NCBI GenBank assembly: GCA_039707465.1 | Contig: CM077644.1 | Location: forward strand, 80,223,375-80,287,374 | DNA from: Rhabdophis nuchalis | Lineage: Eukaryota > Chordata > Lepidosauria > Squamata > Natricidae | DNA: 64,000 bases | Direction: 5' to 3' | Shown: one piece after another, positions 1 to 11,640 of the stretch | Layout of the letters: the number at the start of each line of letters is the position of its first letter | Position numbering within the stretch: position 1 is the stretch's first letter | Program-made: the position numbers and the translations under genes | Notes under the pieces: model-generated | What the model was told of the DNA's origin: nothing | The model's input: only the letters and a program-made list of their open reading frames with translations | The model's database searches: none

Positions 1-1885
1 AAATGCACACAGGAGAAGGGGGGATGGATTAACTTAGTCTATAAACCATTTCCAGAATGACAGTCCAGGGGTATCATTCCGGGAGCCCAGGTCAGTTGGC
101 AGAACCAGATATTCAGGCCCTTTTGGAAGGGCAAAAGGGTAGCTGTGGCTCTCAGTTCAGGAGGCATAATGTTCCACATTGCTTGTGAACACAGGGCCAT
201 CTTCAGCTGAGGAAGGGGACTGAGACAAGATGTTCACAGAACCTCAGGCCCTTCAAACAACAGTGAGATGATCCTGATTCTTCTGATTCAGACTTTGAAA
301 CTGACTGCTAACCCTCCAGTCCATGTGAATGCCAGTCTCTCTTTATGATAGACTACCTGATAACCTGGCATTGCCTGGGTATTTATTTAGAGGGAGAACA
401 TGTCTGGACCAAACATAATTTCTAATGTTGGATTCCCCCCCCCCTCACCGCAGGGAGCCAACTTGTGAAGTACTGTGAAGCTGTTACCATGGAAACTCCA
501 CTGCACTGTACAGTAGAAGCCATTTTAAGGTACAATAGGCTGTATTGTAACAGAACACTCCTCCCCCTGAGGGAGTGTTATGGGTGTCTTACCCCCACAG
601 TATTTGCCTCCAGAGAGTAAGTCATCTGTGTAGCAAGTTTGGTTAAAATTGCTTGACGTGCTCCAGAGTTATGCTGGAACATACAGAATCACACAGCCAT
701 TTTTATATAGCTGTTTGTTCTTTTATAAAGAACAGGGACATGGAGAAGTGCTTGGTTGTACAGAGAAACACCTGATGTAAATCAGTCTACACAGTAACAA
801 CCTTTGCTGTGAAGCTGATTTTTTTGTTGCCAAGGATGGTTAGACAGGCACTGAGATCACCCTATATTTTAAGGCCTCACTTCAGTGCTGTCTCTCATTT
901 TTTTAATTGTCCATGAACCTTCTTTACCTTTTAAACTTTGGATATCTATTTCCTTTGAATTCAGGCTGTATTTTTCATTATACCTTGACCAACTCTGTTT
1001 ATAAGCTCAAAATTGTAGGTTAGCTGAATGGACCAAATTAATATGTGTAAGCGGTACATAGGAGATGATGCTAAACACTTACATTTTTTTTTATAAAGTA
1101 GATCTAGTAGAATTTGTAAGATCACAAGGCTGCCTAACGATACTTCAAAACTCATATGATAACCGAAAGATTTCTCAAGCCTGCTCTGTATTATGAATTG
1201 CACTTATGAATCAATAATAAGCCACCATTTGACATGATAATTGCAAAAATTATTTTTCAGAGATGCACTGGCACACAGGCTTTTTCAAAGACCAGATGTC
1301 TGCTAGCAAAGCAAGAGAGCATTTCCACTGAATCAGAAGGTTTCAGAGCAGGCTAAAATTGCAGAGGATTTCATAATGTTTCACTCCTCAGAGTCCATTC
1401 ATCTCTTCTTTCATGGGGAATTTATGCTGTTAACTCCTATTACTGCTAACAGGAGTTACGAGTGTAAATGTGACACATCGCTGGGCGAATGGACTGCCTG
1501 CTTAAATGAAGCTAATTGTTCGGAGCATTTGGTGCTTGAGATAATAGTAATGTCACATTCTACATTCCAGTCACTGGGCCAGTTTCTTAGAGATAATGAT
1601 GAGCACCTGCAACTTCCTTTCCTCAGCTGATAGAAACCAGAGGTGCTTAGCACCTCTTTGGATTCAGTCAATTGATCTTCACAAAACTCTTAAATTGAAA
1701 GCCGGTGCAGAAGCATCTTGTTAAAGGATGGAAAGAAATATCTTATATATCTGGCTCTGAGGCCCACTTGGTTTTATGCTAATACCATTGTCTTTGGACA
1801 CCAGAAGGCTTGCCCTTAAATCAGGCATCTTATCCACTTCCATTTGATGGTAAAACTGGTATCTTGCTTTAATTGCCAAATGTTT
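1..1885. other. Unique sequence, no gene recognised
   Basis: No reading frame with recognisable protein motifs, no RNA gene and no clear repeat end was seen. The short frames of 60-84 codons, including overlapping frames on opposite strands near 1376-1671, look like chance. A poly-C run lies near 434-445. Confidence 0.5.
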
Positions 1886-2048
1886 AATAGCAATAGCACT
1901 TTACAGCATTCTCTAAGCAGTTTACAGAGTCAGCATATTGCCCCCAACAATCTAGGTCCTCATTTAACAATCTCAGAAGGATAGAAGACTGAGTCAACCT
2001 TGAGGTGGTGAAAATTGAACTTCTGGCAGTGGGCAGAGCTAGCCTGCA
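1886..2048 (-). repeat. Sauria-type SINE, truncated
   Basis: On the minus strand this reads as the body and 3' tail of a tRNA-derived squamate SINE whose 3' end (TAAGTGCTATTGCTAT type) resembles the Bov-B LINE tail. The tRNA-like head is missing or degraded. It abuts a second copy in the same orientation, and both share the stretch reading cagagtcagcatattg. Confidence 0.65.
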
Positions 2049-2055
2049 TATCAAT

Positions 2056-2306
2056 ATCAATAACACTTAGATTTATATACCACTTTACAGTGCTTTACAG
2101 CCCTCTCTAAGCAGTTTACAGAGTCAGCATATTGTCCCCAACAATCTGGGTCCTCTTTTTACCCAACTTGGAAGGATGGATGGCTGAGTCAACCTTGAGC
2201 CTGGAGGGATTTGAACTGTTGGCAGTCAGCAGAAGCCGTCTGCAGTACTGCACTCTAACCACTGCTACCAAGGCTTTACTGCATTCTAACCACTGTGCCA
2301 CCACAA
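2056..2306 (-). repeat. Sauria-type SINE, near full length
   Basis: The minus strand carries a tRNA-like head with an A-box-like stretch followed by a B-box-like GTTCAAATCC. Then come a conserved body and a Bov-B-like 3' tail ending near the left edge. These SINEs are copied by the RTE/Bov-B reverse transcriptase. The copy matches the one at 10317-10547 in order and content but is diverged, so it is an older insertion. There is no coding potential. Confidence 0.75.
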
Positions 2307-2467
2307 CAATACTTTTTTCATTTTCTCCTGCTTTCCAAGTCATCTGTGAAATTTATACCATAGAAATGATCTAGTAAGATGAAAGGTTAGGTTACATTTA
2401 CACATGGAAGTAGGAAATGGGAGAAGAGATATCTGACTTGTTCATCAGTTATATGCTTTCTCTATGT

Positions 2468-2602
2468 CAGGGATGTCCAAACTTGGGAACTTTAAGACTT
2501 GTGGACTTCAACTTCCAGAATTCCCCAGCCAGCTATGCTGGCTGGGGAATTCTGGGAGTTAAAGTTCACAAGTCTTAAAGTTCCCAAGTTTGGACATCCC
2601 TG
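2468..2602. mobile_element. Foldback hAT-like miniature element
   Basis: The whole 135 bp is an inverted repeat. It starts CAGGGATGTCCAAACTTGGG, ends with the reverse complement, and the arms meet at AGCTATGCTGGCT. The flanks ctctatgt and ccctatgt match at 7 of 8 bases, as expected of an 8-bp hAT target duplication. It has no ORF and must have been moved in trans. The transcript would form an almost perfect hairpin. Confidence 0.85.
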
Positions 2603-2654
2603 CCCTATGTGAATCAATGTTTGTAGAAAATGACGAAACCTTGGATTAGGATCT

Positions 2655-2770
2655 ATTTATTTATTAAATTTATATGCCTCCCATCTCGCTGTCATGTGAT
2701 TCTGGATGTTGTCCAATCTAATAAAGCAACAGATTAAAACAAAAGATTAAATACAGCATTTATTTAAAAT
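2655..2770 (-). repeat. LINE 3' tail fragment (L2-like)
   Basis: The stretch running tttatttattaaatttatatgcctcccatc, followed by an A-rich region, resembles in minus orientation the 3' UTR ends of the L2 copies elsewhere in the window. No ORF part is left. Confidence 0.35.
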
Positions 2771-3138
2771 TAAAGAAACAGCTAAGATAATGGGGGACAT
2801 ACTGTGAAGTGGAGGTGAGATCATCTCTTTAGTTCAATAACAACCTCCAGGATCACAGACCTTTCTTCATCAAAACAACGACAACAAAATCAGAACACTT
2901 GAATTTATAAATGCTTAAGGTGTTGGAGAATTTTTATGGGATATAGTGCACTACCTGTTTATGAATAAAATGACAACATTTATTAAAAGTTGTGTCATTG
3001 CAGTTCCTGGAAAACTAAAATTTGTTCAAACTAATTCTGTTTATGTTGGATAAAGGAAGAATTTTCACTTATCAGATTTTTCTTACTCCATTTTATCATA
3101 ATCCGGAAATGTCTACATATCGGTGCCTACCTCTGAAT

Positions 3139-3388
3139 CAGAGGTAGTATTCAGCAGGTTCTGACCAGTTCTGGAGAATTGGTAGTGGAAATACCACCTC
3201 CGACTGGCCCCACCCCCATCTATTCTCTGCCTCCTGAGTCCCAGCTGATCGGAAGGAAATGGGGACTTTGCAGTAACCTTCCCCTGGAGTGGGGAGGGAA
3301 TGGAGATTTTATAGTACCTTTCCCCTGTCATGCCCACCAAGCCACGCCCACAAAACCACTATTAAAAATATTTTGAATCCCACCACTG
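3139..3388. mobile_element. Non-autonomous hAT element
   Basis: Begins CAGAGGTAGTATTCAGCAGG and ends TTGAATCCCACCACTG, flanked on both sides by the identical 8-bp duplication ctctgaat. A second family member lies in the opposite orientation at 44750-45039. The interior has no transposase frame. Exact 8-bp flanks and terminal CAG..CTG support the hAT superfamily. Confidence 0.85.
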
Positions 3389-3536
3389 CTCTGAATATAT
3401 TTTTTTGGTCATCCTTCCAAAACAAACCTGTGGTATCATATTTTAAGTCAGACAGAGTTTGAATTAGAGGAGGTTACCACAGATTATACTGTAGATTATT
3501 CTTCAGACATACTTGATTCTTTACACAATTGACTGT

Positions 3537-3834
3537 TGTTGAGTCCCCAAGCCTATGTCCCAGACAACTCGTCTGGTAACCTATGAGTCACCGCATTCCG
3601 GAGCTGAGCCAGCAGCTGCAGTGATTAACAGAGACAAGCTGTCTGGAATCTGTCTGGAAAGGAGTTACAATGTTGCAACTGCTTGCTAGGAGTTTCCTGC
3701 CTGGTAACTCTATATAAGAGGTTGCCAGAGAAGAAACCTTGCCAGTTGAATCTTGTGTGTGTTGTAAATAGTGTGAATAAACGTTCCTGTTGTTTTGACC
3801 ATGCCTGAGTCGGAATCCTTTGTCTGATCTAACA
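3537..3834 (+). mobile_element. Solo LTR of Ty3/Gypsy element
   Basis: A 298-bp LTR beginning TGTTGAGTCC and ending GATCTAACA, flanked by perfect 5-bp duplications ACTGT (3532-3536 and 3835-3839). By eye it is identical to the left LTR of the element at 33421-40803 and differs by one base from the right LTR. It carries a TATA box (TATATAA, 3711-3717) and a polyadenylation signal (AATAAA, 3776-3781). A lone LTR with intact duplications is the product of recombination between the two LTRs of a former full element. Confidence 0.95.
3711..3717 (+). promoter_or_regulatory. LTR TATA box
   Basis: TATATAA inside the solo LTR, about 60 bases upstream of the AATAAA at 3776-3781. This spacing fits a U3-R-U5 layout with a short R. 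The same pair is present in the minus-strand LTRs at 33421 and 40506. Confidence 0.65.
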
Positions 3835-5300
3835 ACTGTGTATTGAATAGCTTTTATTAGTGGTGGTTTGCATATGGCATGACGCAGCCCATAGTCTGTA
3901 TCACCAAATAAATTTGTTGCAAGAATGATAATTTATTCCTATTGTTCATTTTTATATCCCATCTTTCTATCATACAGGGCACCAATTAGTATCTTAAGGA
4001 TGCATTTTTCTGCAGATAAGCTTATAAAATCTAAGGTGTTCGCTAAAATTATCAGACTAAAAGCCATAAATGTATAACTTTTGAGGGATTATGGGCTGCA
4101 TTTTGATAAAGAAAAGGTAACAGTGGAAAGGACAATGACCCAAAGTGACAGGGGCCTGGGACTTGAAAGGGAACTGGGGTAAAGGTTATATTTTAAAAGA
4201 GAACATCCCCATTTTGGTTTTATAGTAATTCTGGAATGTTCAGTAAAAAGATGCTTGTGGCTCTTGACTACAAATTGTTCACCTCTGACCTAGACCTGTA
4301 TTTGTGACATTGTAAAATGGCATAAAAGAGAAAAACGGGGAGAAGCATTTTAAAAGCATGCAGTGTTTTTGCAGTTTCATCCTGAATAGTTTCAAGAACA
4401 GTCTACAGCATATTACTATAAATCTTGACATGGACTACCTCCCTCATCCTGCTCTAAACACATATTGAACTGTGACATTTTTTCCCCCTTTTAAAATAAT
4501 TGAAATAATTGGCTTTCATTATTTAATTGATCCCCTTATTTGGCAATTTCTGACAAAAAGTTAGGGTCTGCAGAATCTGTTAAATAAACAGAATTTTGTT
4601 TATTAGATTTAGTATGGCTAAACTGGTTTCATTTCAGTCATAGGGATTTGTGATTAAAACTGGGTTAATTTATGGCTTACCTGGTTGCGGTTTAGACAGG
4701 CTGTTGTGCCCTTTTGTATCAATGCTTTGGAAAACATTATTCAATTTGATAGAATAATAGTTTCCTTCATCAGAGGTGAAAGAAACCAGGAATTCTTAAC
4801 ACAGAATTAATGTTTTATAGAGTTGATGGCAGAAGGACTATTTAATAAAGCAAAGAGATATGATTTAAAAACAATTTTGGAACTAGCAAATATTCAGCTA
4901 ACATTAGGCCAAACCAGGAATAACACATGCTAATTTTTCAAAACTGCTTTCTTTATTGTTTCACACCTATAGACAAAATCTTGCCAAGCTGAAACCTCTA
5001 CTATCTGCATCTACAATATACTCAGTGAACTGTTAGGGAGGGACTGTATTCACCCTCTTTCTCCAATACATAATATCTGAGTTGAGTTACTTCTCTGGAA
5101 TGTGTTCCTTTGTCCTGGGGTTCTATCTCCTCAATACATTTCATCATAGCTAAGGCACCCTAAATTTATGAGAACTAACAGCTGTTAGAAATCATTATGC
5201 TATGATAACCCTCCCTAAGTCATTAGGCTGTAAATATGATGGCGGGAGAATTGTATTTTCTGGCTTGCAAGATTGCCAGTTAGCCTTACCAAGTAGTCTA
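3835..5300. other. Unique AT-rich sequence
   Basis: No gene, RNA gene or recognisable repeat boundary was seen. Confidence 0.45.
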
Positions 5301-5304
5301 GACA

Positions 5305-5792
5305 GGAAACGCACCTTTTCCCCTCAAAAAAGAGGGTGAAAATCTTCAGCATATAAGTTGCTTATACACTGAATACAGCATGTTTGGCCTACTAAAACCC
5401 GCCCCCTTTGCAAAAATGGACCTGCAGAGGGTTTGGGAGGCTTGCAAAGTACTCCTGAGGGCTGGGGAGGGCAAGGCAGATTTTAAAATGGGCTGTTTCC
5501 CCCCCCCCGCCCCCAGGAACAGTCTACAAGCCTCCCAAAGCCTCTGCATTCCCCTCATTTTTTTTGCAAAAAATGGTTCATTTTAGCTCATTTTTGACCC
5601 CTCCCCGGCCCTCAGGAGCACTCTACAAGCCTCCCAAAGCTCTGCATGTCCCCCCCCCCTTGCAAAAACCGAGGCCTGCAGAGTGCTTGGGAGGTCTGCA
5701 AAGTGCAAAAACTTTTTAAAAAATTTTTACCTCTTCAAAATCATGGTGTGTCTTATCCTCCGGTGCATCTTATAGTCCAAAAAATACGGTAA
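5305..5792. repeat. Non-autonomous DNA transposon, TIR family A
   Basis: The right end reads cttatagtccaaaaaatacggta and the left end contains a related inverted motif with cgcacc and ataagttgctt. The interior is GC-rich with tgcaaaa and gggaggctt motifs repeated in both orientations. A second copy with the same end motif lies at 22812-23188. No transposase is visible. The superfamily is not certain. Confidence 0.55.
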
Positions 5793-7072
5793 TTCTGATA
5801 GTGAACCATCTGTTCCACCATGTCCAATTCTCATCTATATTCTATGGACCAGCTCTCTCCTCTTTTTTCCAATCTTGTATGGCTTGTTTCAATTGTTTTA
5901 TGGTGTGGCGCACATTGGAGGTTATCTATTTGTGGTCAGTCTTGTGTCCTTTTACCACTGACCATTCCAAACAAAACAGTCTTTTCCAATGAGTCTGATC
6001 ACATCATATAGCTGATATAGAATGGAATTTTGTGATTTTGCTTTTAAGTGATATGTCTGGCTTTATATGTTCCAGTATTTGCTTGTTTGTTGCCTTTGCT
6101 ATTCAAGGAATGTGCAAGAACCTTCTCCAACATCACAGCTTGAAGAAGTCAATTTTCCTCCTGTCTAGCTTTTTCATGGTCCAAGGCTAATCCTATCTTA
6201 TTGTAAAGCTACATTAGCAGAATCTTGCAAATTGGAAGTACAATTCTCCTGCTGTCACTTTTACAGCCTGATAATTTAGGGAGAATCTATTCAGAGCCTC
6301 TTACACTGACAACTATTCAGCTCTAGGCAATGGTATGGTTCCTCTTATCGGACCATTCCTTAAGAAGCATCTCTTTACCCAAGGTCATTTCCACGTACCA
6401 CAACAACGATGAAGCATAGTAAGATAGATAAATAAGCAGAGAGATGGATTGTTTTTTATATATTTGAGGGGCACAATTTTACATTTCTAAATTTCAGTCA
6501 AGGTAATTAATATCAGGACTTTAAGGAATTGGTGTAAATTAAGAACTATGTGCTATGTATGGATTTACTCAAAGTGACACTACTATCACAAAGACATGTA
6601 AAAGGTAATAGTTGCAGTATATAAACACTCAGTATTAAAGGCATCATCAAAATGGTGTGGTAGAGTTGAGGGGATGAAGAGAAAGTAGGACAAAAGCAGA
6701 TTGTTGTTTCCTGAAAGAAGCTACACAAAAGATTTACTTAGAATGACTCAATGGATTCTGCATAAATGTTCTTTCCAAAGAGTTTACCATTATCAGCCCT
6801 GTATAGAAAGGCATTTGACTCTTTCAAGAATCCTTGATTCCTATGATTAATATTCACTGTTACCAGACAGGGAAGAGAGTGGAGTGGAACAGAATCAAAA
6901 ACACTGTTTTTCTGTTTCTCATTCAGGGATAAATTGCGAGTGTGATGTGTTGAACTTGAGAAGCAGGTTACCCAGAAGAGCTCAAATTAATACAAAGCTC
7001 CAGAAATCTCTAAACATTAAATAAACAATATCACATTCACATATCTTTCATATGACTGGAGAAGTATCCCTG
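5793..7072. other. Unique sequence
   Basis: No recognisable gene or repeat. Only chance frames of 60-63 codons are present. Confidence 0.4.
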
Positions 7073-7726
7073 TGTAGCGGCAAAAACCAGGCCCACCACA
7101 GACTGGTTGTAATGACAGGACGAGAGACCACGAAGGTAGTAGAGAAACAGGATTTATTGACGCGTCAAGAGTTCAGAGTGCTCTCACACTAAAGACTGAA
7201 CTGCCGGGGCAATGCCCAGGGAGTTAGTTTTATACCTTCGTCCTTAATACAGAAACACATATGGATAAAAGCAGAAGTTAACTTTGGAATAGTACAGAAA
7301 CAGAAGTTAATAGCAAAAATTAATACGTGTCCTATAAATTCCCATATAGGGTTTACACCTCCCCTTCTCCCCCCAGTTACTTCCTCTTTCCATCTCTTGA
7401 AGCAAGGTTTCAGCAATATTTGTAATACTTTGAGAACTTTTAAGAACAGAGAAGTACACCCACACATCTTGCTCAAGCTGTCCAAAGGGCAAGCGGGCAA
7501 ATCTCCCAAGGGGTCAGGGTTGACCCAGGGTCCAGGAATTGGGGTCCCTGGCCCCTCTGCCACACCTGTAGTTTTGTCAGCTGAAACTGTGTAGATACAA
7601 TGGGCACAGAGTTATCAATACACAGGTAGGCAATTAACTAACAACAAGGACTTTCCATGAGGACTTTGTTCTGGTGCTTTTATTGTAAGATAAAGTAGGA
7701 GAATACTGGTCTTTAAAATCGCTACA
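7073..7726 (-). mobile_element. Putative solo LTR, second family
   Basis: The plus strand starts TGTAGCGGC and ends ATCGCTACA, giving the TG..CA termini of an LTR. On the minus strand a TATA-like TATAAAAC near 7227-7234 is followed about 75 bases later by AATAAA near 7151-7156, in the order U3-R-U5. I saw no convincing target duplication, so the limits rest on the terminal inverted repeat only. A 124-codon minus frame at 7189-7563 has no recognisable domain. Confidence 0.55.
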
Positions 7727-9100
7727 TTTTAAATAAAATTTAAATGCCAACAATTTCAAATGGCAAGAATTAAAGAAATATAACTCATATCGTTATAAAT
7801 AGCTATAAACAGATGCCCAGCTCTGTGGTTGTTCTATGCAGTACCCCATGATAAAATCTGCTTGCCTCCTCAATTAAGTTTGATTTTCTGAAATTAATTT
7901 GGAAGTAGTGTTTGTGCCACAATATTGTTCTCATATGCACTTTTTATTCACTTTAGAGGTTATGCAAAGAGGAACAGCTCAAATGGGCATTTATTAAATC
8001 ATGGGAAGAGAAGATAAGGGAAGGTAAACTCATCTCTTGTTTAGAAATCTGAACAAAGTTTAGAAATCCCAAGCAAAACAATCCTAAATGAAAAAAATAT
8101 TTCTGCCATTATGTCAACAAATATGCTAATTGACAAGCCCAACATTGAATTTCTTACTGTGTAAAATAGTAGTGGCCGTTTTATCATATCATGAATGCAT
8201 ACAGTATATTCCATTGAGCGCCATTGATCATAGGTAGGTATGCAGTATATGATTGCAGCTTTCTATACATTAGCAAGACTTTAAAGTAGCAGAAGATATC
8301 CTGTTGTTCTCTTATAGTAGAACAAGATAAGTAGACTCCTAGAATTCACGACATGTAAAAGTGCTTTGGTTAATATTAGTGCATTTTTGAACTGTAGAAT
8401 TTATCAGTACCAATAATAACTGTCCAGTGACAGTGAATCAAATGCAGATGAAGTTCGGTGCTGATTTTCAGGGGGGAGCGAGTAGAAACTCAATGTCACT
8501 TAAATCTATTCTGTCTTGCCTACACTGCTCTCCCTTACATATTTTTATGGGGAAAAAATGACTATCTATACAATCCATAAATATATAACCTATTAAACCC
8601 CATGTAAAGTGTTTATTTTGCTTAAGAAAAGCTAGTTCTAATGTCAAATGAAGAACTAGGGTAAGAGAAAGATTAAGCCACGATTAAGCCATTCCTGTTA
8701 GTGAGACTTCAATATGCATAAACACTAACAAAAGATGTTTAGACTTCTGCCATGTGAAATTGCAAAGAACACTTAGTTATAGCTCTGAATTGTTCTCCTT
8801 ACCTTTAGAAGAGCACTTCTTGAGTGCTTTTATCTGTGGTGGAATCTTCAGCTAAACTGGACAGAGGTATTAAGAGGAAGGCAAGTTTAGATTTTTTTTC
8901 CACTGAGAAAATGGCACAGGTCTTACCTCCCCTAGAAGCTTTGAAGTCTTTTGGACCATCACCAAGAGAATGCAGCCAGTCTGGTGAGATTCTTGTAATA
9001 TAGATGACCAACAATAAACCTTCTGCTTGAGACTATTCACAAGTGGTCCTGGTTGTTTCCATCTGACAAGCTCAGAACATCCTTCTTTTCTATACCATGA
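7727..9100. other. Mostly unique sequence; possible LTR tail near 8940-9068
   Basis: No gene is recognised. Around 9012-9066 the sequence AATAAA followed by ctggttgtttccatctgaca resembles the R-U5 end of an LTR, but no partner end or duplication was found. Confidence 0.35.
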
Positions 9101-9105
9101 ACAAA

Positions 9106-9339
9106 ATGGAAACTAATCAAGGAGAGAAGCAACTTAGAACTAAGGAGATATTTCCTGACAGTTAGAACAATTAACCTCTGGAACAGCTTGCCTCCAGAGG
9201 TTGTGAATGCCCCAATCCTGGAAGTCTTTAAGAAGATGTTGGATAGCCATTTGTCTTAAATGGTATAAGGTTCCTGCCCACGCAGGGGGTTGGACTAGAA
9301 GACCTACAAGGTCCCTTTCAACTCTGCTATTGTATTGTA
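9106..9339 (+). mobile_element. CR1 LINE, 5'-truncated 3' end
   Basis: Matches the last ~60 codons of CR1 ORF2 (reading like SNLELRR, NLWNSLPPEVVNAP and KKMLDSHLS), then the 3' UTR with the gggggttggactagaagacctacaagg signature, ending in ctattgtattgt. Point changes against the young copies at 53 and 59 kb, including an early stop in the final codons, mark it as older. Confidence 0.9.
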
Positions 9340-10034
9340 AAATGAACATTAGGAATACAAATTTTGCTTCAAATGAATTTTTACAATTCCCTCCATTTCT
9401 TCTCTTATCCCATACACAGTCTTACTTGGTCTTCTACATGGGGTTAGCTGTAGCTGCTTTATTAGTATATTGGATTGTTGTAATTGACTGAAAATGTTAC
9501 GACTTACTTTTTTTTAGTTGCTTGGCAGCCATTGATGAGCTAAATCCTATAATTTACCACTTTTGAGGAGTTATGCTGTAATCGGGTGTCTTGTTCATAG
9601 CATTTTCTCTCATGTTTACACGGACCATAAAATAATGGAATCAATAGATATGATTTGGTGAGGCTGCCTATCTATTTTTTGCTATGCATGTTAGTTTGAT
9701 TTTTTGCAGAGTGATACCATATTTTTCTATTGAAGAGTGAGTGGCAAATGAAGGACAAATGGATTTAAATAGCAGCAAAAGAGATTCAGACTCAATTAAT
9801 AACGTCTTACTTCAGAAGTAATTGGGCAAATAACATAAGTGCTATGATGAAGTTATGGGATTTGAGAATTCTTTCTAGTGTTAAGCGTGCACCAATTGAA
9901 TTTACAATGACAGCTGAGAAAGATCTAATAGCTTTTGAAAAAAATGAGGATGAAGTGAAATAATAGGGATATAATTTGCAAATTACCAATAAAGGAGAAT
10001 ATTTGTAGCTCAGAGTTGAAATGAGGGGTTCTTA

Positions 10035-10178
10035 GTGCTCTCTGAGCTTGGTTGTTTTCTTGCAGACCTTTGATTACCCAAACTATGTAACATCATCAGT
10101 TACATAGGACTAACTGATGATGTTACCTAGCTTGGGTAATGAAATAACTGCAGGGAAACAGCCCATCTCAGAGAGTAC
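10035..10178. repeat. Inverted repeat, probable Penelope-like terminal repeats
   Basis: Two ~68-bp arms (10035-10102 and 10111-10178) are imperfect reverse complements meeting at an 8-bp loop. The core is aacatcatcagtta / taactgatgatgtt. The inward motif ttcttgcagacctttgattaccc resembles terminal repeats of Penelope-like elements, which often end up in inverted pairs. There is no coding part. Confidence 0.5.
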
Positions 10179-10316
10179 CAAGTACTCCACAGTTTATAAA
10201 TTGATAAAGTAAGGTTGTGTGAAAATGTGCAGAAATGCAGCATTTTAATGAAGCTTCAAATTAAGCATTTTCTGAAATGGATCCATGTAATTAACCTGAA
10301 TGTATCCCTACAGATA

Positions 10317-10547
10317 GCAATAGCACTTAGACTTGTATACCGCTTCACAGTGCTTTATAGCCCAATCTAAGCAATTTACAGAGTCAGCATATTGCCACCA
10401 ACAATTTTGGGTCCTCATTTTGCCCACCTCTGAAGGATGGATGGATGAGTCAACCTTGAGCCTGGTGAGATTTGAACTGCCAAATTTCAGGCAGCCAGCA
10501 GGCAGCAGAAGTAGCCTGCAGTACTGCACTCTAACCATTGCACCACC
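10317..10547 (-). repeat. Sauria-type SINE, full length
   Basis: Minus strand: tRNA-like A box (ggtgcaatgg), B box (cagttcaaatctc), conserved body and a Bov-B-like tail ending gtgctattgc. It is flanked by ACAGATA on both sides (10310-10316 and 10548-10554), a plausible target duplication from LINE-type insertion. The head identifies a pol III promoter of tRNA origin. It is not a functional tRNA gene. Confidence 0.8.
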
Positions 10548-10554
10548 ACAGATA

Positions 10555-11218
10555 TATAGATACATTATAAGTCTTCTCATATGCTAACCTTGTTGAGCAA
10601 CACTATTACTTCCATCTGAAACTGGTTAGTCCTTGATTAATACTGGGAAGGCTTTGGAAGAGGTACTCATGGTCCTTCCCTAAATTTCTCAGGAAGCTTC
10701 TGTCATCCAGCTTATACAGGGCTATGAAACCTCTCAAAAGCCTCCTAAGAAGCCACAGGACTGGCAGTTGCTGTACAGATTCCCCTAGATAAATCAAATT
10801 GGATTGGAGGAGAAAACTCAGAACTTGCAGCATTTGCCCAAGTAATTCCAGGATAGGCAGCTTTAGGATTGTCTTCACTACTGTTCACAATGTTTCCCAT
10901 CTTGGAAGATGTCTGATGTGTGTTGAAGTGGTTCCAGGATGGTTAAAGACCAGGAATATCAAAGTAGGGAACAGTTGGTGAAGTCCTGACACTAGTCAGC
11001 ACATTCTCTGGGATGTGCTGGCCAGGGTCTTGACTAGCACATACTGAAAGGAGGTGGATGAATGGCAAATGAAGTATGAGGAGACAGCCAAAGATTATCA
11101 AATCCATTGATGCAGATTGTTTGGTTTCTTCCTTTTGAAAAGCAAATTAATTCTCTTCCTGAAGCACCCATTGTCAAATTAGATGCTCTACACAGATTTA
11201 GAATGCACTACTTTGCTA
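10555..11218. other. Unclassified sequence
   Basis: A 90-codon minus frame at 10606-10878 has no recognisable motif. It may be decayed LINE material, given the L2 remnant that follows, but I could not support that. Confidence 0.3.
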
Positions 11219-11640
11219 GTGTTTATATAGTCATGTATATGCCACCCACCCTACTGTCAAGTGACTCTGGGTGGCTTACAACATTATAAAAGCAAATACA
11301 AAACATTACAGTTTTAAATATTAAATTGAACAACAATTAAATATGTTACAAACCAGAATACAACAGGATGAGATGGGATCTCCCCAGTCCACTAACCACC
11401 TGTAACATAGAATGCCTTCATTGTGGCCTCAGGCTGATTGTCAGAATCAAGTTTTGAGCCTCTTACCAAAGACCAAGAGAGTGCAGATGGATCTTATTTC
11501 AAGGGGCAATGACAGTCCAGAGGGTAGGAGCCACAGCAGAAAAGGCCCTTCTCCTGAACTCTGTTAATTGAAATTCTTGATCAATGGGCTCTGCACCAAG
11601 TCCATTCTTCCAGAATGAGTGGGGTGGGCCAGTTTCCAAG
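11219..11640 (-). mobile_element. L2 LINE remnant, 3' end
   Basis: In minus orientation it holds an L2 3' UTR (tgccacccaccctactgtcaagtgactctgggtggcttaca on the plus strand) and part of the ORF end, where the usual 'cacagagaaggcccttctcctg' signature appears as cacagcagaaaaggcccttctcctga. It is heavily mutated with no open frame. Confidence 0.6.

Noticed and set aside
1376..1671. Overlapping Cys-containing frames on both strands
   Set aside because: Neither has a recognisable motif; opposite-strand overlap suggests chance.
2056..2306. tRNA gene
   Set aside because: A/B-box-like motifs are present but no cloverleaf; this is a SINE head. The same applies to 10317-10547 and 17955-18200.
7189..7563. 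124-codon minus frame inside the LTR at 7073-7726
   Set aside because: Crosses the LTR promoter and polyadenylation region; no retroviral accessory motif seen.
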